Assembly (NCBI RefSeq): GCF_000455825.1 | Contig: NZ_ATAO01000228.1 | Location: 62,001-126,000 of the forward strand | Origin: Microbacterium maritypicum MF109 | GTDB taxonomy: Bacteria > Actinomycetota > Actinomycetes > Actinomycetales > Microbacteriaceae | Reading direction: 5' to 3' | Length of the DNA: 64,000 nt | Part shown: in pieces, positions 6,439 to 15,333 of the stretch | How positions within the stretch are numbered: the stretch's first letter is position 1 | Layout of the letters: each line of letters starts with the position of its first letter | Position numbers and translations under genes: made by a program | Notes under the pieces: model-generated | Database searches by the model: none | Seen by the model: the letters and a program-made list of their open reading frames with translations, nothing else | Told to the model about the DNA's origin: nothing

Positions 6439-7409
6439 TGGCGAAGCGCACTGGGCTGGGTCGGGGTATCGGCGCCCTCATCCCCACAGCTGATCAGTCG
6501 GAACGTCCCGTCGACGTGTTCTTCCCTGGTGCGAGCCTGCGACAGGCGAACGCGGAGACCGCGCCGGAGGTGGAAGCCGACGCACCCGATCTCGAGATCG
6601 TCCCCGGCATCCACCTGATCCAGGTCGACCCGAACACGATCGTCGCCAACCCCCGCCAGCCTCGAACACACTTCAACCCCGAAGATCTGGCAGAACTGGT
6701 GCACAGCGTGCGTGAGTTCGGTGTGCTGCAGCCCGTCGTGGTTCGCAAGAACACCGAGGGACAGTACGAGCTCATCATGGGCGAGCGGCGCACTCGTGCC
6801 GCTCGCGAGGCAGGTCTCGACGTCATCCCCGCGATCGTCCGCGACACCGCCGACGAAGACCTCCTGCGGGACGCGCTGCTCGAGAACCTTCACCGCTCCG
6901 AGCTGAACCCGCTGGAAGAGGCCTCGGCCTATCAGCAGCTGCTCGAAGACTTCGGTATCACCCAGGAAGAGCTGGCCACTCGTATCGGACGCTCTCGTCC
7001 GCAGATCAGCAACACGATCCGTCTGCTGAAACTGCCGGTGCCGGTGCAGCAGCGGGTGGCGGCGGGAGTCCTGACCGCGGGCCACGCACGCGCGATCCTC
7101 AGCCTCGACAATCCCGAGTCCATGCAGCGCCTCGCGGACAAGGTCGTGAACGAAGACCTCTCGGTGCGCGCCACGGAGGAAGCGGCCAAGTCGCAGCCCA
7201 GCGCCGGCAAGTCCGTGAAGCCGACTCCCGGTGCACGACGTGCGTACCTCGATGAGGTCGCCGGCAAGCTCGGTGACCGGTTGAACACCCGGGTGAAGAT
7301 CGCTCTAGGTGCACGAAAAGGCCAGGTCACGATCGACTTCGCTTCGATCCAGGATCTCAACCGCATTCTCGAAGAACTGGGAGAGGGCGGCTACGGCTCG
7401 TCGAAGTGA
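6435..7409 (+). CDS. parB: Chromosome partitioning protein ParB (Spo0J), parS-binding CTPase
   Basis: A 324-residue ParB. The N terminus KRTGLGRGIGALIP is the conserved ParA-interacting peptide. The ParB/Srx CTP-binding domain shows NPRQPR and GERRTRAARE (near residues 116-125), followed by the DALLENLHRSELNPLEEA segment and a helix-turn-helix (TRIGRSRPQISNTIRLL) that reads parS. The C-terminal part is the dimerisation domain. It starts at ATG 6435 (or 6438), overlapping the parA TGA as ATGATG, so the two are translated together. ParB loads at the eight nearby parS sites and spreads. Confidence 0.97.
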   Translation: MMAKRTGLGRGIGALIPTADQSERPVDVFFPGASLRQANAETAPEVEADAPDLEIVPGIHLIQVDPNTIVANPRQPRTHFNPEDLAELVHSVREFGVLQPVVVRKNTEGQYELIMGERRTRAAREAGLDVIPAIVRDTADEDLLRDALLENLHRSELNPLEEASAYQQLLEDFGITQEELATRIGRSRPQISNTIRLLKLPVPVQQRVAAGVLTAGHARAILSLDNPESMQRLADKVVNEDLSVRATEEAAKSQPSAGKSVKPTPGARRAYLDEVAGKLGDRLNTRVKIALGARKGQVTIDFASIQDLNRILEELGEGGYGSSK

Positions 7410-7434
7410 TCTCCCGACAGGAGCAGCGCTAGCC

Positions 7435-7440
7435 TAGACT
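7435..7440 (+). promoter_or_regulatory. Candidate -10 element for the MFS gene
   Basis: TAGACT fits TANNNT and lies 30 bases before the ATG at 7470. No convincing -35 is seen. It is the only clear promoter-like element in the 60-base gap after parB. Confidence 0.3.
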
Positions 7441-7469
7441 CGCGTCATCGTGACGACGAGGGGGATGTC

Positions 7470-8918
7470 ATGTCGAGAACAGCCGGCCCAGCAGCCATCA
7501 AGCGCCGTGTGATCGCCGTCAGTATCGCGGCCGCGTTGGGTGGTTTCCTCTTCGGATTCGACACCGCCGTGATCAACGGCGCCGTCGACGCGCTGGCGGG
7601 CGACGTCTCGGGGTTCGATCTCGGGACGGCCCTGAAGGGCTTCGCCGTGTCCTCGGCCCTCATCGGCTGCGCCGTCGGTGCCTGGTTCGCGGGTCCGGTC
7701 TCCAACAAGTACGGCCGCATCCCGGTCATGGTCGTCGCCGCCGCGATGTTCTTCATCTCCGCCATCGGTTCCGGTCTCGCCTTCAGCGTCGTCGATCTCA
7801 TCATCTGGCGAGTCATCGGGGGCCTCGGCGTCGGTGCTGCCTCGGTGATCGCACCGGCCTACATCGCCGAGGTATCGCCGGCCGCCATCCGCGGGCGCCT
7901 CGGCTCCCTGCAGCAGCTCGCCATCGTCACCGGCATCTTCGCGGCACTGCTCTCCGACGCACTGCTCGCCGGTATCGCCGGTGCCGCGGACCAGCCGCTG
8001 TGGGGTCTCACCGCGTGGCGCTGGATGTTCATGGTGGCCGCGATCCCTGCCCTGGTCTACGGGCTCATGTCGCTTCGGCTGCCGGAGTCTCCGCGATATC
8101 TGGTGCGCAAGGGTGAGCTGAAGAGAGCTGCCGACGTTCTCGAGACCGTCACCGGGACCGTCGATGTGCAGGGGAAGATCGACGAGATCACCGGAACCAT
8201 CGACACGGAGCGCTCGGAGTCGCTGCGTGACCTGCGCGGCAACCGTCTCGGCCTGAAGCCGATCGTCTGGATCGGCATCCTGCTGTCGGTGTTCCAGCAG
8301 TTCGTCGGCATCAACGTGATCTTCTACTACTCGACGACCCTCTGGCAGTCGGTGGGCTTCGACGAATCCAGTGCCCTGCTCACCTCCGTCATCACCTCGG
8401 TCACGAACATCGTCGTCACGATCGTGGCGATTCTGCTGGTGGACAAGATCGGTCGCCGGATCATGCTGCTGGTGGGGTCCGTCGGGATGACCGTGACGCT
8501 GGGCCTCATGGCGGTGGCATTCTCGTTCGGCACGCTGGACGCGCAGGGGACGGCGACGCTTCCCGACCCGTGGGCCACCATCGCCCTGATCTGCGCGAAC
8601 GGTTTCGTCGTGTTCTTCGGCGCGAGCTGGGGTCCGCTGGTGTGGGTGCTGCTGGGCGAGATCTTCCCGAACTCGATCAGAGCCGGTGCTCTCGCCGTCG
8701 CGGCTGCAGCGCAGTGGGTCGCGAACTTCTTCATCTCCACGACGTTCCCGGCGTTCGCTGAGATCGGCCTCACGTTCGCCTACGGGTTCTACGCGTTCTT
8801 CGCGCTCCTGTCGTTCTTCTTCGTGTTCTTCAAGGTGCCGGAGACCAAGGGCAGGGAGCTCGAAGACATGACCGAGAACATGAAGGTGGAGCGCCGGAGG
8901 GGCCCGCAGCCGACGTAG
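7470..8918 (+). CDS. Sugar-porter family MFS transporter
   Basis: A 482-residue membrane protein with twelve hydrophobic segments, belonging to the sugar porter (XylE/GalP-like) group of the major facilitator superfamily. Diagnostic pieces are GFDTAVINGAVDAL in TM1, a KYGRIP loop, RGRLGSLQQLAIV, the central PESPRYL motif, a QQFVGIN segment in TM7 and a C-terminal PETKGR motif. It most likely imports a hexose, pentose or polyol by proton symport; the exact sugar cannot be read from the sequence. It stands alone after parB, where other actinobacteria often have different genes. Confidence 0.9.
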   Translation: MSRTAGPAAIKRRVIAVSIAAALGGFLFGFDTAVINGAVDALAGDVSGFDLGTALKGFAVSSALIGCAVGAWFAGPVSNKYGRIPVMVVAAAMFFISAIGSGLAFSVVDLIIWRVIGGLGVGAASVIAPAYIAEVSPAAIRGRLGSLQQLAIVTGIFAALLSDALLAGIAGAADQPLWGLTAWRWMFMVAAIPALVYGLMSLRLPESPRYLVRKGELKRAADVLETVTGTVDVQGKIDEITGTIDTERSESLRDLRGNRLGLKPIVWIGILLSVFQQFVGINVIFYYSTTLWQSVGFDESSALLTSVITSVTNIVVTIVAILLVDKIGRRIMLLVGSVGMTVTLGLMAVAFSFGTLDAQGTATLPDPWATIALICANGFVVFFGASWGPLVWVLLGEIFPNSIRAGALAVAAAAQWVANFFISTTFPAFAEIGLTFAYGFYAFFALLSFFFVFFKVPETKGRELEDMTENMKVERRRGPQPT

Positions 8919-8921
8919 GCT
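8916..8921 (+). promoter_or_regulatory. -10 element of a leaderless promoter
   Basis: TAGGCT lies six bases before the ATG at 8928. Its first three bases are the TAG stop codon of the MFS gene, so the promoter would overlap the end of that gene. Confidence 0.5.
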
Positions 8922-8927
8922 TGCAGT

Positions 8928-9263
8928 ATGACCGAGTCCGTACAGCGTCGCGCCAGCCTGGAAGTGCTGCGTGCCGAAGCGGCGGACGAACTCGCGGTTC
9001 TCATCCAGGAGCGCCTTCTCGGGGGAGAGGACCCCTGGGAGTTCATGGAAGAGCTCCCCAGCGTCGATGAGCTCGTCGTTTACCTGTTACGCGCGGACAA
9101 CATCAATGCGAACGACGGCGTGCGTCCCAATGCGGCCCGACACTATCGCGTGCTCCGGCAGATCGCCCTGGAGTACCCGGAGCTGACATCGGCCGTCTGG
9201 GGCCTGCTGGACGAGAAGCAGCGGCACCGCCGCTGGGATCCGACCGTCGCCGACGCCTCCTGA
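8928..9263 (+). CDS. Conserved hypothetical protein, 111 residues
   Basis: A small acidic, helical protein with no membrane segment, no cysteine and no catalytic motif I recognise. Notable parts are RRASLEVLRAEAADELAVL near the start and PNAARHYRVLRQIALEYPEL in the middle, so it may be all-alpha. Codon use is typical of the neighbours and it is tightly placed between the MFS and GrpB genes, so I take it as a real gene. The TAGGCT element just upstream suggests its own leaderless transcript. I do not know its function. Confidence 0.75.
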   Translation: MTESVQRRASLEVLRAEAADELAVLIQERLLGGEDPWEFMEELPSVDELVVYLLRADNINANDGVRPNAARHYRVLRQIALEYPELTSAVWGLLDEKQRHRRWDPTVADAS

Positions 9264-9264
9264 G

Positions 9265-9795
9265 GTGGGCGTGGTTCTCGTTCCCCACGATCCGAGCTGG
9301 GCAGCGGTCTTCGAGAACATCGCAGTGGAGCTGAGGGAGTGCGGGAATCCGCACTGGCTCGTCGAGCACATCGGATCCACCGCCATCCCGGGCATGGATG
9401 CCAAACCGATCATCGACCTCGCCGTGCGAATCGCAGACGAGGATGACTTCGGGCGGCACCGAGCCGGTCTCGAAGCCGTGGGGTGGAGGCTCGGGAGCGG
9501 AGTGCGCAGCCACCGGGTGATGATCTTCGAGCAGGACGGCGTCCGCACGCGAATTGCCCACTTCTTCGGCGCGGACGAGTGGGCTGATGTGAACCAGCGG
9601 ATACTTCGGGACTGGCTGTTGCAGCATCCGGACGACGTCGAGCTCTACGCACGTGCGAAGCATGCCGCCGTGGGCACCGCCCTTCGGGGAGAGGGCTCGT
9701 ACAACGACGGGAAGACGGCCGTGATCCAGAACATCCTCGATCGGGCTCGCGCCGCGCGCGGACTGCCGGCCGTCTCGGTGCACGACAAGCACTGA
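9265..9795 (+). CDS. GrpB family protein (nucleotidyltransferase fold, UPF0157)
   Basis: A 176-residue GrpB-family protein. It shows the family's typical order: VPHDPSWAAVFENI at the N terminus, WLVEHIGSTAIPGMDAKPIIDLAVRI (beta-polymerase-like GS...D..V pattern), then R.HH-like RTRIAHFF and a C-terminal YNDGKTAVIQNIL. It starts at GTG 9265 just after the upstream TGA. Members resemble nucleotidyltransferases and some are fused to kinases, but no reaction is firmly established. It converges with trxA across a strong terminator. Confidence 0.88.
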   Translation: MGVVLVPHDPSWAAVFENIAVELRECGNPHWLVEHIGSTAIPGMDAKPIIDLAVRIADEDDFGRHRAGLEAVGWRLGSGVRSHRVMIFEQDGVRTRIAHFFGADEWADVNQRILRDWLLQHPDDVELYARAKHAAVGTALRGEGSYNDGKTAVIQNILDRARAARGLPAVSVHDKH

Positions 9796-9833
9796 GACGA
9801 ACGGCGTCGCGGCCGCGATGCGACGCGGAGACG

Positions 9834-9874
9834 AAGAAGGGGCCGTACCTCCCCGGGAGGTACGGCCCCTTCTT
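9834..9874. terminator. Bidirectional terminator between the GrpB gene and trxA
   Basis: A 19-base-pair perfect stem with a three-base loop; arms start AAGAAGGGG and end CCCCTTCTT, so T- and A-rich ends are present on both strands. It sits between convergent genes. Confidence 0.88.
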
Positions 9875-9883
9875 GTCAGAGGA

Positions 9884-10207
9884 TCAGCCGATGAATGCGG
9901 CGAGGTCCTTCTCGAGCGCGAACTTGGGCTTGGCGCCGATGATGGTCGTCTTGACCTCACCACCGTGGAAGACCTTCATCGCCGGGATCGACGTGATCTG
10001 GTACTTCATCGCCAGCTCGGGGTTCTCGTCGACGTTGAGCTTGAGGATGGTGATCTTGTCGGGGTTGTCGGCCTGGATCTCGTCCAGAACCGGCGCGACC
10101 ATACGACACGGACCGCACCACTCAGCCCAGAAGTCCACCAGCACCGGACCGTCGGCCTGCAGAACGTCCTGCTCCCAGGTCGCCTGGCTCGTAGCCTTTG
10201 CACTCAT
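9884..10207 (-). CDS. trxA: Thioredoxin
   Basis: A 107-residue thioredoxin, a soluble disulfide reductant recycled by TrxB. The redox motif WCGPC places the active cysteines at residues 31 and 34. The cis-proline loop is TSIPAM, with Ala-Met where TSIPT is usual. A downstream GG-EVKT segment completes the fold. The start at 10207 is preceded by AAGGAG on the minus strand. It lies 64 bases downstream of trxB and could be co-transcribed with it. Confidence 0.97.
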   Translation of the reverse strand: MSAKATSQATWEQDVLQADGPVLVDFWAEWCGPCRMVAPVLDEIQADNPDKITILKLNVDENPELAMKYQITSIPAMKVFHGGEVKTTIIGAKPKFALEKDLAAFIG

Positions 10208-10271
10208 CAGAGTTCTCCTTGATTCGAGGTTCGTCTGCTACAACAGCCGACGAGGGGAAAGTGTTCCCGGG

Positions 10272-11252
10272 CTATGCCGAGGCGGTGAGGATCTCAGCGG
10301 CCTCGGCCGCCGGGACCTCGACGGAGGCGTCTTCGAAGTCTGCGAGGAAGTGCTCCGCGTCGAGAGCGGCGACCGTCCCCGTGCCGGCAGCCGTGATGGC
10401 CTGACGATAGGTGGGGTCGATGACGTCGCCGGCAGCGAAGACTCCGGGAACCGAGGTCTTCGACGAACGGCCGTCGACCCAGATGGTGCCCTCCGACGTC
10501 AGCTCGAGCTTGTCGTGCACGAGGTGCGTGCGCGGGTCGTTGCCGATGGCGATGAAGAGTCCGTCGAGCGGGAGGTCGCTGAGGGTGCCGTCAACGGTCG
10601 AGCGCAGCTGCACGCCGGTCACGGAGTCACCACCGAGCACCTCGGCGACCTCACTGTTCCAGACGAACTCGATCTTCTCGTTCGCGAAGGCGCGCTCCTG
10701 CATGATCTTCGACGCTCGCAGGGTGTCCTTGCGGTGGATGACGTAGACCTTGTCGGCGAAACGGGTGAGGAACGTGGCCTCTTCCATCGCGGAATCGCCG
10801 CCTCCGACGACCGCGATCGTCTTCTCGCGGAAGAAGAACCCGTCGCACGTGGCACACCAGGAGACGCCGTAGCCCGAGAGGCGCTCTTCACCTTCGATGC
10901 CGAGCTTGCGGTAGGCGGAACCGGTCGCGTAGATCAGGGACTGCGTCTCGTGCTCCGCACCGCTGCCGAGGATGACCTTCTTGACGGGACCGTCGAGCTG
11001 CAGCTCGGTGACGTCGTCGTAGACGACCTCGGTGCCGAACTTCTCCGCCTGCTCCTGGAACTTGGCCATGAGTTCGGGGCCCTGGATGCCTTCGGGGAAG
11101 CCCGGGTAGTTCTCGACCTCGGTGGTGTTCATCAGCTCGCCGCCGACCTCGACGGAGCTCGCGATGAGCAGCGGCTTGAGGTTCGCCCTGGCCGCGTAGA
11201 TGGCAGCCGTGAATCCGGCGGGGCCGGAGCCGATGATGATGACCTGACGCAT
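10272..11252 (-). CDS. trxB: Thioredoxin reductase (NADPH)
   Basis: A 326-residue FAD/NADPH oxidoreductase that reduces thioredoxin. The FAD-binding GSGPAGFTAAIYAA is at residues 8-21, the redox motif CATC at 133-136, the NADPH-binding GGGDSAMEEA follows, and the second FAD motif FAAGDVIDPTYRQ is near the C terminus. Length is normal for the low-molecular-weight type. A C-terminal acidic/Ala-rich tail of about 15 residues is extra. It lies between murJ and trxA on the same strand, the common actinobacterial order but without a sigM gene in between. Confidence 0.97.
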   Translation of the reverse strand: MRQVIIIGSGPAGFTAAIYAARANLKPLLIASSVEVGGELMNTTEVENYPGFPEGIQGPELMAKFQEQAEKFGTEVVYDDVTELQLDGPVKKVILGSGAEHETQSLIYATGSAYRKLGIEGEERLSGYGVSWCATCDGFFFREKTIAVVGGGDSAMEEATFLTRFADKVYVIHRKDTLRASKIMQERAFANEKIEFVWNSEVAEVLGGDSVTGVQLRSTVDGTLSDLPLDGLFIAIGNDPRTHLVHDKLELTSEGTIWVDGRSSKTSVPGVFAAGDVIDPTYRQAITAAGTGTVAALDAEHFLADFEDASVEVPAAEAAEILTASA

Positions 11253-11371
11253 GTGCTCTCCGTCTTAGAAACTGCAGTCGAATGACCTTCGAATGCTTCA
11301 ACCCATGGTAACCGCGAGGCATTCCCCGCACAGTCTGCGCCGCTGCGCTGGGAGAAGCCTTTGGGGTGGGA

Positions 11372-12988
11372 TCAGCGACCGGGCAGGAAGCGACGGATGA
11401 GGGCGCTGCCGGCCTTGAGCTCAGGGGCACGCAGGAGAGCGAGAATCGCGATGTAGACGATCACCACGACGAGCCCGATGATCGCGGTGCCGAGGGTGGC
11501 GGGGATCACACCGGAGGTGGCCCATCCGGTGGTGCCACCGAGAAGCTGGAACACTCCCCAACCCGCGAGTCCTGCCGGTAGCCCGGCGATCGCGAAACGA
11601 AGGATCGCGATCATCCAGGATGCGACGCCCAGCCCGCCGATCTTGCGGTGGAGCAACCAGGTGGCAACGATCGTCTGGAGGGTGCTGGCAATCGACTGCC
11701 CGAGGGCGACGGCCGCGGCGAGCTGAGTCAGGGGAATGACGTCTGCCGAGAGGAGCGCTGCGGCTGCGAGCGCGGTGACGACGATCAGCACACACTGGAA
11801 GATCGTGAACCAGAACGGCGTGCGCGTGTCGTCGTAAGCGTAGAACGTGCGCTGGACAATGAAGAGGATGGTCAACGGAATCAGACTGAGCAGGTAACAG
11901 AGCAGCACCAGCGCCGCGCCCTGAGCGTCCGGGGCGCTCTCGGTGAAAACACGAGAGGCCGGGATCGCCGCCGCTGCGACGGCAGCGACCGCGGCGACGA
12001 TGAAGAAGAGGAGAGTTCGGATGCTGCGGGAGATGTCCGCACGTACCTCGTCGTGACGACCGGCCGCAGCATGCTCGCTGATCTGCGTGAAGTACGGCGT
12101 ACCTATGGAGAGAACGATGACTGAGTACGGCAACATGAAGATTAGCCATGCGTTGCCCGTGACGGCGAGGGAGGCTCCAGTCCCAGAGGCGGCGCTCACG
12201 ATCCGACCCTGCAGGATGCCAGCCGCCAGCGACGCAAAAGCCATCAAGAAAGTCCAGCCTGCCAGCTTGCCGACCCCTCCCAGTCCGACGCCGCGCCAGC
12301 GGAAGTCAGGCCGTAGAGAGAGTCCGGTGCGCCGCCAGAACAGCAGAAGAACGAGCGCTTGGATAGCGATGCCCAGCGTCGCGGTACCGCCGAGCGTTGC
12401 GATCATGTCGGGGGTCCAGTCCGCCGACACCCGGGAGACCGGCGAGAACACCCAGCCCAGCACGAGGAACCCGATGATGGAGACGATGTTGTTGACGACG
12501 GGCGCCCACGTGAACGGGCCGAAAATGCGACGGGCGTTGAGCGCTTCGCCGAGGAGCGCGTAGAGGCCGTAAAACAGGATCTGTGGGAGGCACCAGTAGG
12601 CCAATGCAGTCGCCAAGGCTTGGGTGGTGGGAGAGAGGCCGCCAGCCACGAGCTGGATCAGCCACGGGGCCGCGATCGTCGCAATGGCAGTGACGGCGAC
12701 GAGTACGACGGTGCCGAGCGTGAAGAGCTTCGAGATGAAGGCGTTTCCGCCGTCGGCATCCGCAGCTGCCTTGACGATCTGGGGCACGATGACCGCCGTG
12801 AGGATTCCCACGGAGATGAGCGAGAACACGCTGTTCGGCAATGTGTTGGCAGCGGCGAAAGCATCAGCAGGACCCGACTTGTACGAGCCGATCACTCCGA
12901 CGAGCACGATGCTGCGGAGCAGGCCGGTCAGTCGAGAGACGAGGGTGCCGGCGCCGATGATGGCGCTCGCGCGGCCGAGACTATTCAA
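11372..12988 (-). CDS. murJ: Lipid II flippase MurJ (MviN family)
   Basis: A polytopic protein of about 538 residues with some 14 hydrophobic segments, of the MurJ/MviN family that moves lipid II across the membrane for peptidoglycan synthesis. Family features are LVSRLTGLLRSIVL, a DAFAAANTLPN segment, and a YALLGEALNARRIFGP loop. I place the start at a TTG at 12988, after GGGAG and overlapping the last codons of the upstream gene. An ATG at 13036 is possible but would lie inside the upstream gene. The mycobacterial pseudokinase extension is absent. Confidence 0.93.
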   Translation of the reverse strand: MNSLGRASAIIGAGTLVSRLTGLLRSIVLVGVIGSYKSGPADAFAAANTLPNSVFSLISVGILTAVIVPQIVKAAADADGGNAFISKLFTLGTVVLVAVTAIATIAAPWLIQLVAGGLSPTTQALATALAYWCLPQILFYGLYALLGEALNARRIFGPFTWAPVVNNIVSIIGFLVLGWVFSPVSRVSADWTPDMIATLGGTATLGIAIQALVLLLFWRRTGLSLRPDFRWRGVGLGGVGKLAGWTFLMAFASLAAGILQGRIVSAASGTGASLAVTGNAWLIFMLPYSVIVLSIGTPYFTQISEHAAAGRHDEVRADISRSIRTLLFFIVAAVAAVAAAAIPASRVFTESAPDAQGAALVLLCYLLSLIPLTILFIVQRTFYAYDDTRTPFWFTIFQCVLIVVTALAAAALLSADVIPLTQLAAAVALGQSIASTLQTIVATWLLHRKIGGLGVASWMIAILRFAIAGLPAGLAGWGVFQLLGGTTGWATSGVIPATLGTAIIGLVVVIVYIAILALLRAPELKAGSALIRRFLPGR

Positions 12989-15227
12989 TCTGTCTCCCGT
13001 CGCCGGTCTTGTCTCCAGTCGTCGGTGCAGGAGCATCGGATTCGGCTTCCACGACCACCTCGTCTTCCGTGGACACCTCCGCCTCCGCGGCCACCTCGTC
13101 GAGTTTCTCGAGCTCGGCCTCCGCCTCGGCCTCCTCAGCAGCCTCGTGGCGCTTGCGGCGGACCGTCCGGATCACACCGAGGGTGATCAGGAGGACGGCG
13201 AGACCTCCGAAGATGACCAGACCGATGGTCTCCCACTCGGCGCGAACGGCGACTCGGATCTCCTGCTGACCGTGGATCTGCACGCCGGTGGGGCTGTAGA
13301 GGCTGAGCCGCAGGTCGACCTCACCGCTGCCGACGCGTGCCGATACCGGGACCTTGACGCGCTTCGTCGAGTTCGCCTCGACGACGGTCTCGGTCATCGG
13401 GGTGACTTCGAGGCGCGGGTCGGTCGGCGAGACGAACAGCTGCACCGTCACCGGCCACGGAAGGTCGTTGCGCACGGCGATCGGCAGGTCGGCGTTGGCC
13501 GTGAGCAGCTGGATGGTGCTGGACGGCGGGATGCTCACGGCCGCGAGCGTCTCCGTGGTGCGCTTCCGGTGCTTCTCGACACCGTCGGCGAAGGACTTCG
13601 CCGACGATCCGACGGCCAGCGTGCGGAGGATCCTGATGCGCTCGGGGCTCAGCAGCACCTGGGGGTCGGTGAGGATCGAGGAGAAGGCGGTGAGAGTGCC
13701 CTCATCGGCGAGGAGCTCGTTGACCGCGGTGGCGCGAGCGGGATCGGCCTGGGAGGTGAGGGCGGCCGGAACCGGCGGTGTCGCGCGGAGCGCGGACAGC
13801 TCGAATCCGATCGAATCGGCGGCCGAGATCGCGTCGCGCAACGCGTCGGCGTCGCGGTTCTCGTCGCGGTCGAGTCCGACGAGCAGGGGGGCACCGGCGA
13901 CGCGATCCTCGGCGAGCAGGAGCAGAGCAGCGGCCTCGGCGAGGAGGCGCTGGCGATCGAGCGGGTCCGCTTCGGCCGCGACGTCGGACAAGGACTCGGA
14001 CAGGCCCGTGTCTGTGACCAGGAGGTCGTTTCCGCCGAGCGTGGCGTGCGCCGCACTCTGTCCGCCGAGCGCTGCCGAGGAGACGACCGTGGTCGTGCCC
14101 TCGCCGAGGTAGCGCGTGAACGAGGAGAGGTCGTCGGGTCCGAGGTCGTCGTCCGGCCACAGGATTCGAGGAAGGGCACCCTCGACGGCCGTGAGCTCCT
14201 GGTCGTCAGGAAGCTGCGGTGTGTTGGTCGGGCTGGGGGACGGGCCCGGCGTCGCGCTCGGTCCGTCCGTCGAGGAGACGCTGGCAGGTGCCTGCGGGAA
14301 GTTCGCGGGATCGAGGAACGGAGCCAGCGTCGTCGGCTGCAGGAGTGCGGGTAGCCCCGCCTGTGCCTGAGCGGTGGCATCCGCATCACCGAACTGCAGT
14401 GCGAACCGTGCGTTGGGCAGAGCTTCGAGACGGGTGAGCCAGTCCTGGGCCGACCGCGGCGCTGAGGAGCCGAGCACGCGGATGGCCGTGAGGATCGAGG
14501 GGTCGATCGCGAGCACCGCGGTGGTTCCTGCGACACCGTCGAGCTGAGCGGTGAGAGCACCGTCCGGCGCGGTGAGCGCGGCGAGTTCGTCAGAACTGAG
14601 CAGCGCCCCACCCTCCGGCGTCGCGGTGACCGGGACCAGGACACCGACCTGCGTCGTCTGGGAGTCCGCCACGACCAGCACGCTCGTGGCGGCGGCCGCG
14701 ACGGCTGTCGCGCGATCGTCGGTGGCGCTCGCCGTCTTCGCGCCGGTGAGCTCTGCGCGCAGCGGGTACACACCAGGGGTGAGATCGGAGAGGGTGTCGG
14801 CGGGCACGAAGACCGTCGCCGTGGCCGACGTGTCGGCCTCGAGTGGCGCCGTCGTCTCGGAACCGATCGTCGCGAAGTCGCCAGGAGCCTCACCCTCGTC
14901 GAGCCAGCTCGTGACCGACGCCTCATCCGTCAGGGGAGTCTTGCTGAGCTCCACCTGCACCTGACCGCCGGAGAGCTTCGAATCCGTGTCGTTCTGCAGC
15001 GTAATCATCGCCGTGGTCGCGGAACCGGGGGCGACGAGCCCCCGCAGACCTGCGGAGACATGGAACCCGATGCTCTGCTCGTCGTCTGAGGAGGATCCGC
15101 CGGCGGCGATGGCGGTGCTCGGGAGAGCGACCGTGTAGGCGCCCAAAGCGATCGCGAGTACAGCGGTCCCGCCTGCGAGCCTTCGCAGGCGCGCACGGAA
15201 GCCGTGCTCGGGGGTGATCGCGGTCAT
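12981..15227 (-). CDS. DUF6049 family surface protein
   Basis: A 748-residue secreted, membrane-anchored protein. The N terminus has a basic stretch and hydrophobic signal peptide ending around ALPSTAIAA; a single transmembrane helix (TIGLVIFGGLAVLLITLGVI) near the C terminus is followed by a highly acidic cytoplasmic tail. The long extracellular middle includes a Ser/Thr/Pro linker. It corresponds to the large membrane protein that precedes murJ in many actinobacteria (Rv3909 position in M. tuberculosis), suggesting a role with lipid II flipping or the envelope; no activity is known. It is translationally coupled to murJ. Confidence 0.87.
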   Translation of the reverse strand: MTAITPEHGFRARLRRLAGGTAVLAIALGAYTVALPSTAIAAGGSSSDDEQSIGFHVSAGLRGLVAPGSATTAMITLQNDTDSKLSGGQVQVELSKTPLTDEASVTSWLDEGEAPGDFATIGSETTAPLEADTSATATVFVPADTLSDLTPGVYPLRAELTGAKTASATDDRATAVAAAATSVLVVADSQTTQVGVLVPVTATPEGGALLSSDELAALTAPDGALTAQLDGVAGTTAVLAIDPSILTAIRVLGSSAPRSAQDWLTRLEALPNARFALQFGDADATAQAQAGLPALLQPTTLAPFLDPANFPQAPASVSSTDGPSATPGPSPSPTNTPQLPDDQELTAVEGALPRILWPDDDLGPDDLSSFTRYLGEGTTTVVSSAALGGQSAAHATLGGNDLLVTDTGLSESLSDVAAEADPLDRQRLLAEAAALLLLAEDRVAGAPLLVGLDRDENRDADALRDAISAADSIGFELSALRATPPVPAALTSQADPARATAVNELLADEGTLTAFSSILTDPQVLLSPERIRILRTLAVGSSAKSFADGVEKHRKRTTETLAAVSIPPSSTIQLLTANADLPIAVRNDLPWPVTVQLFVSPTDPRLEVTPMTETVVEANSTKRVKVPVSARVGSGEVDLRLSLYSPTGVQIHGQQEIRVAVRAEWETIGLVIFGGLAVLLITLGVIRTVRRKRHEAAEEAEAEAELEKLDEVAAEAEVSTEDEVVVEAESDAPAPTTGDKTGDGRQIE

Positions 15228-15320
15228 GAAGGTCTTCCTCGAACGCCCGGAAAAGGGCTGATCGTGAGTACTGACCCCCTGATTCTAGGAGGCCTGGGGA
15301 AGGAGAACCCTGAAGACGCG

Positions 15321-15326
15321 TAGAGT
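15321..15326 (+). promoter_or_regulatory. -10 element of a leaderless promoter
   Basis: TAGAGT lies seven bases before the GTG at 15334. It overlaps the alternative upstream GTG at 15325, which argues for the 15334 start. Confidence 0.55.
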
Positions 15327-15333
15327 GACGGCC

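Noticed and set aside
13036..13036. ATG at 13036 as the murJ start.
   Set aside because: It lies well inside the DUF6049 coding region and adds non-conserved residues. A TTG at 12988 after GGGAG, overlapping the upstream stop, fits better, although 13036 is not excluded.
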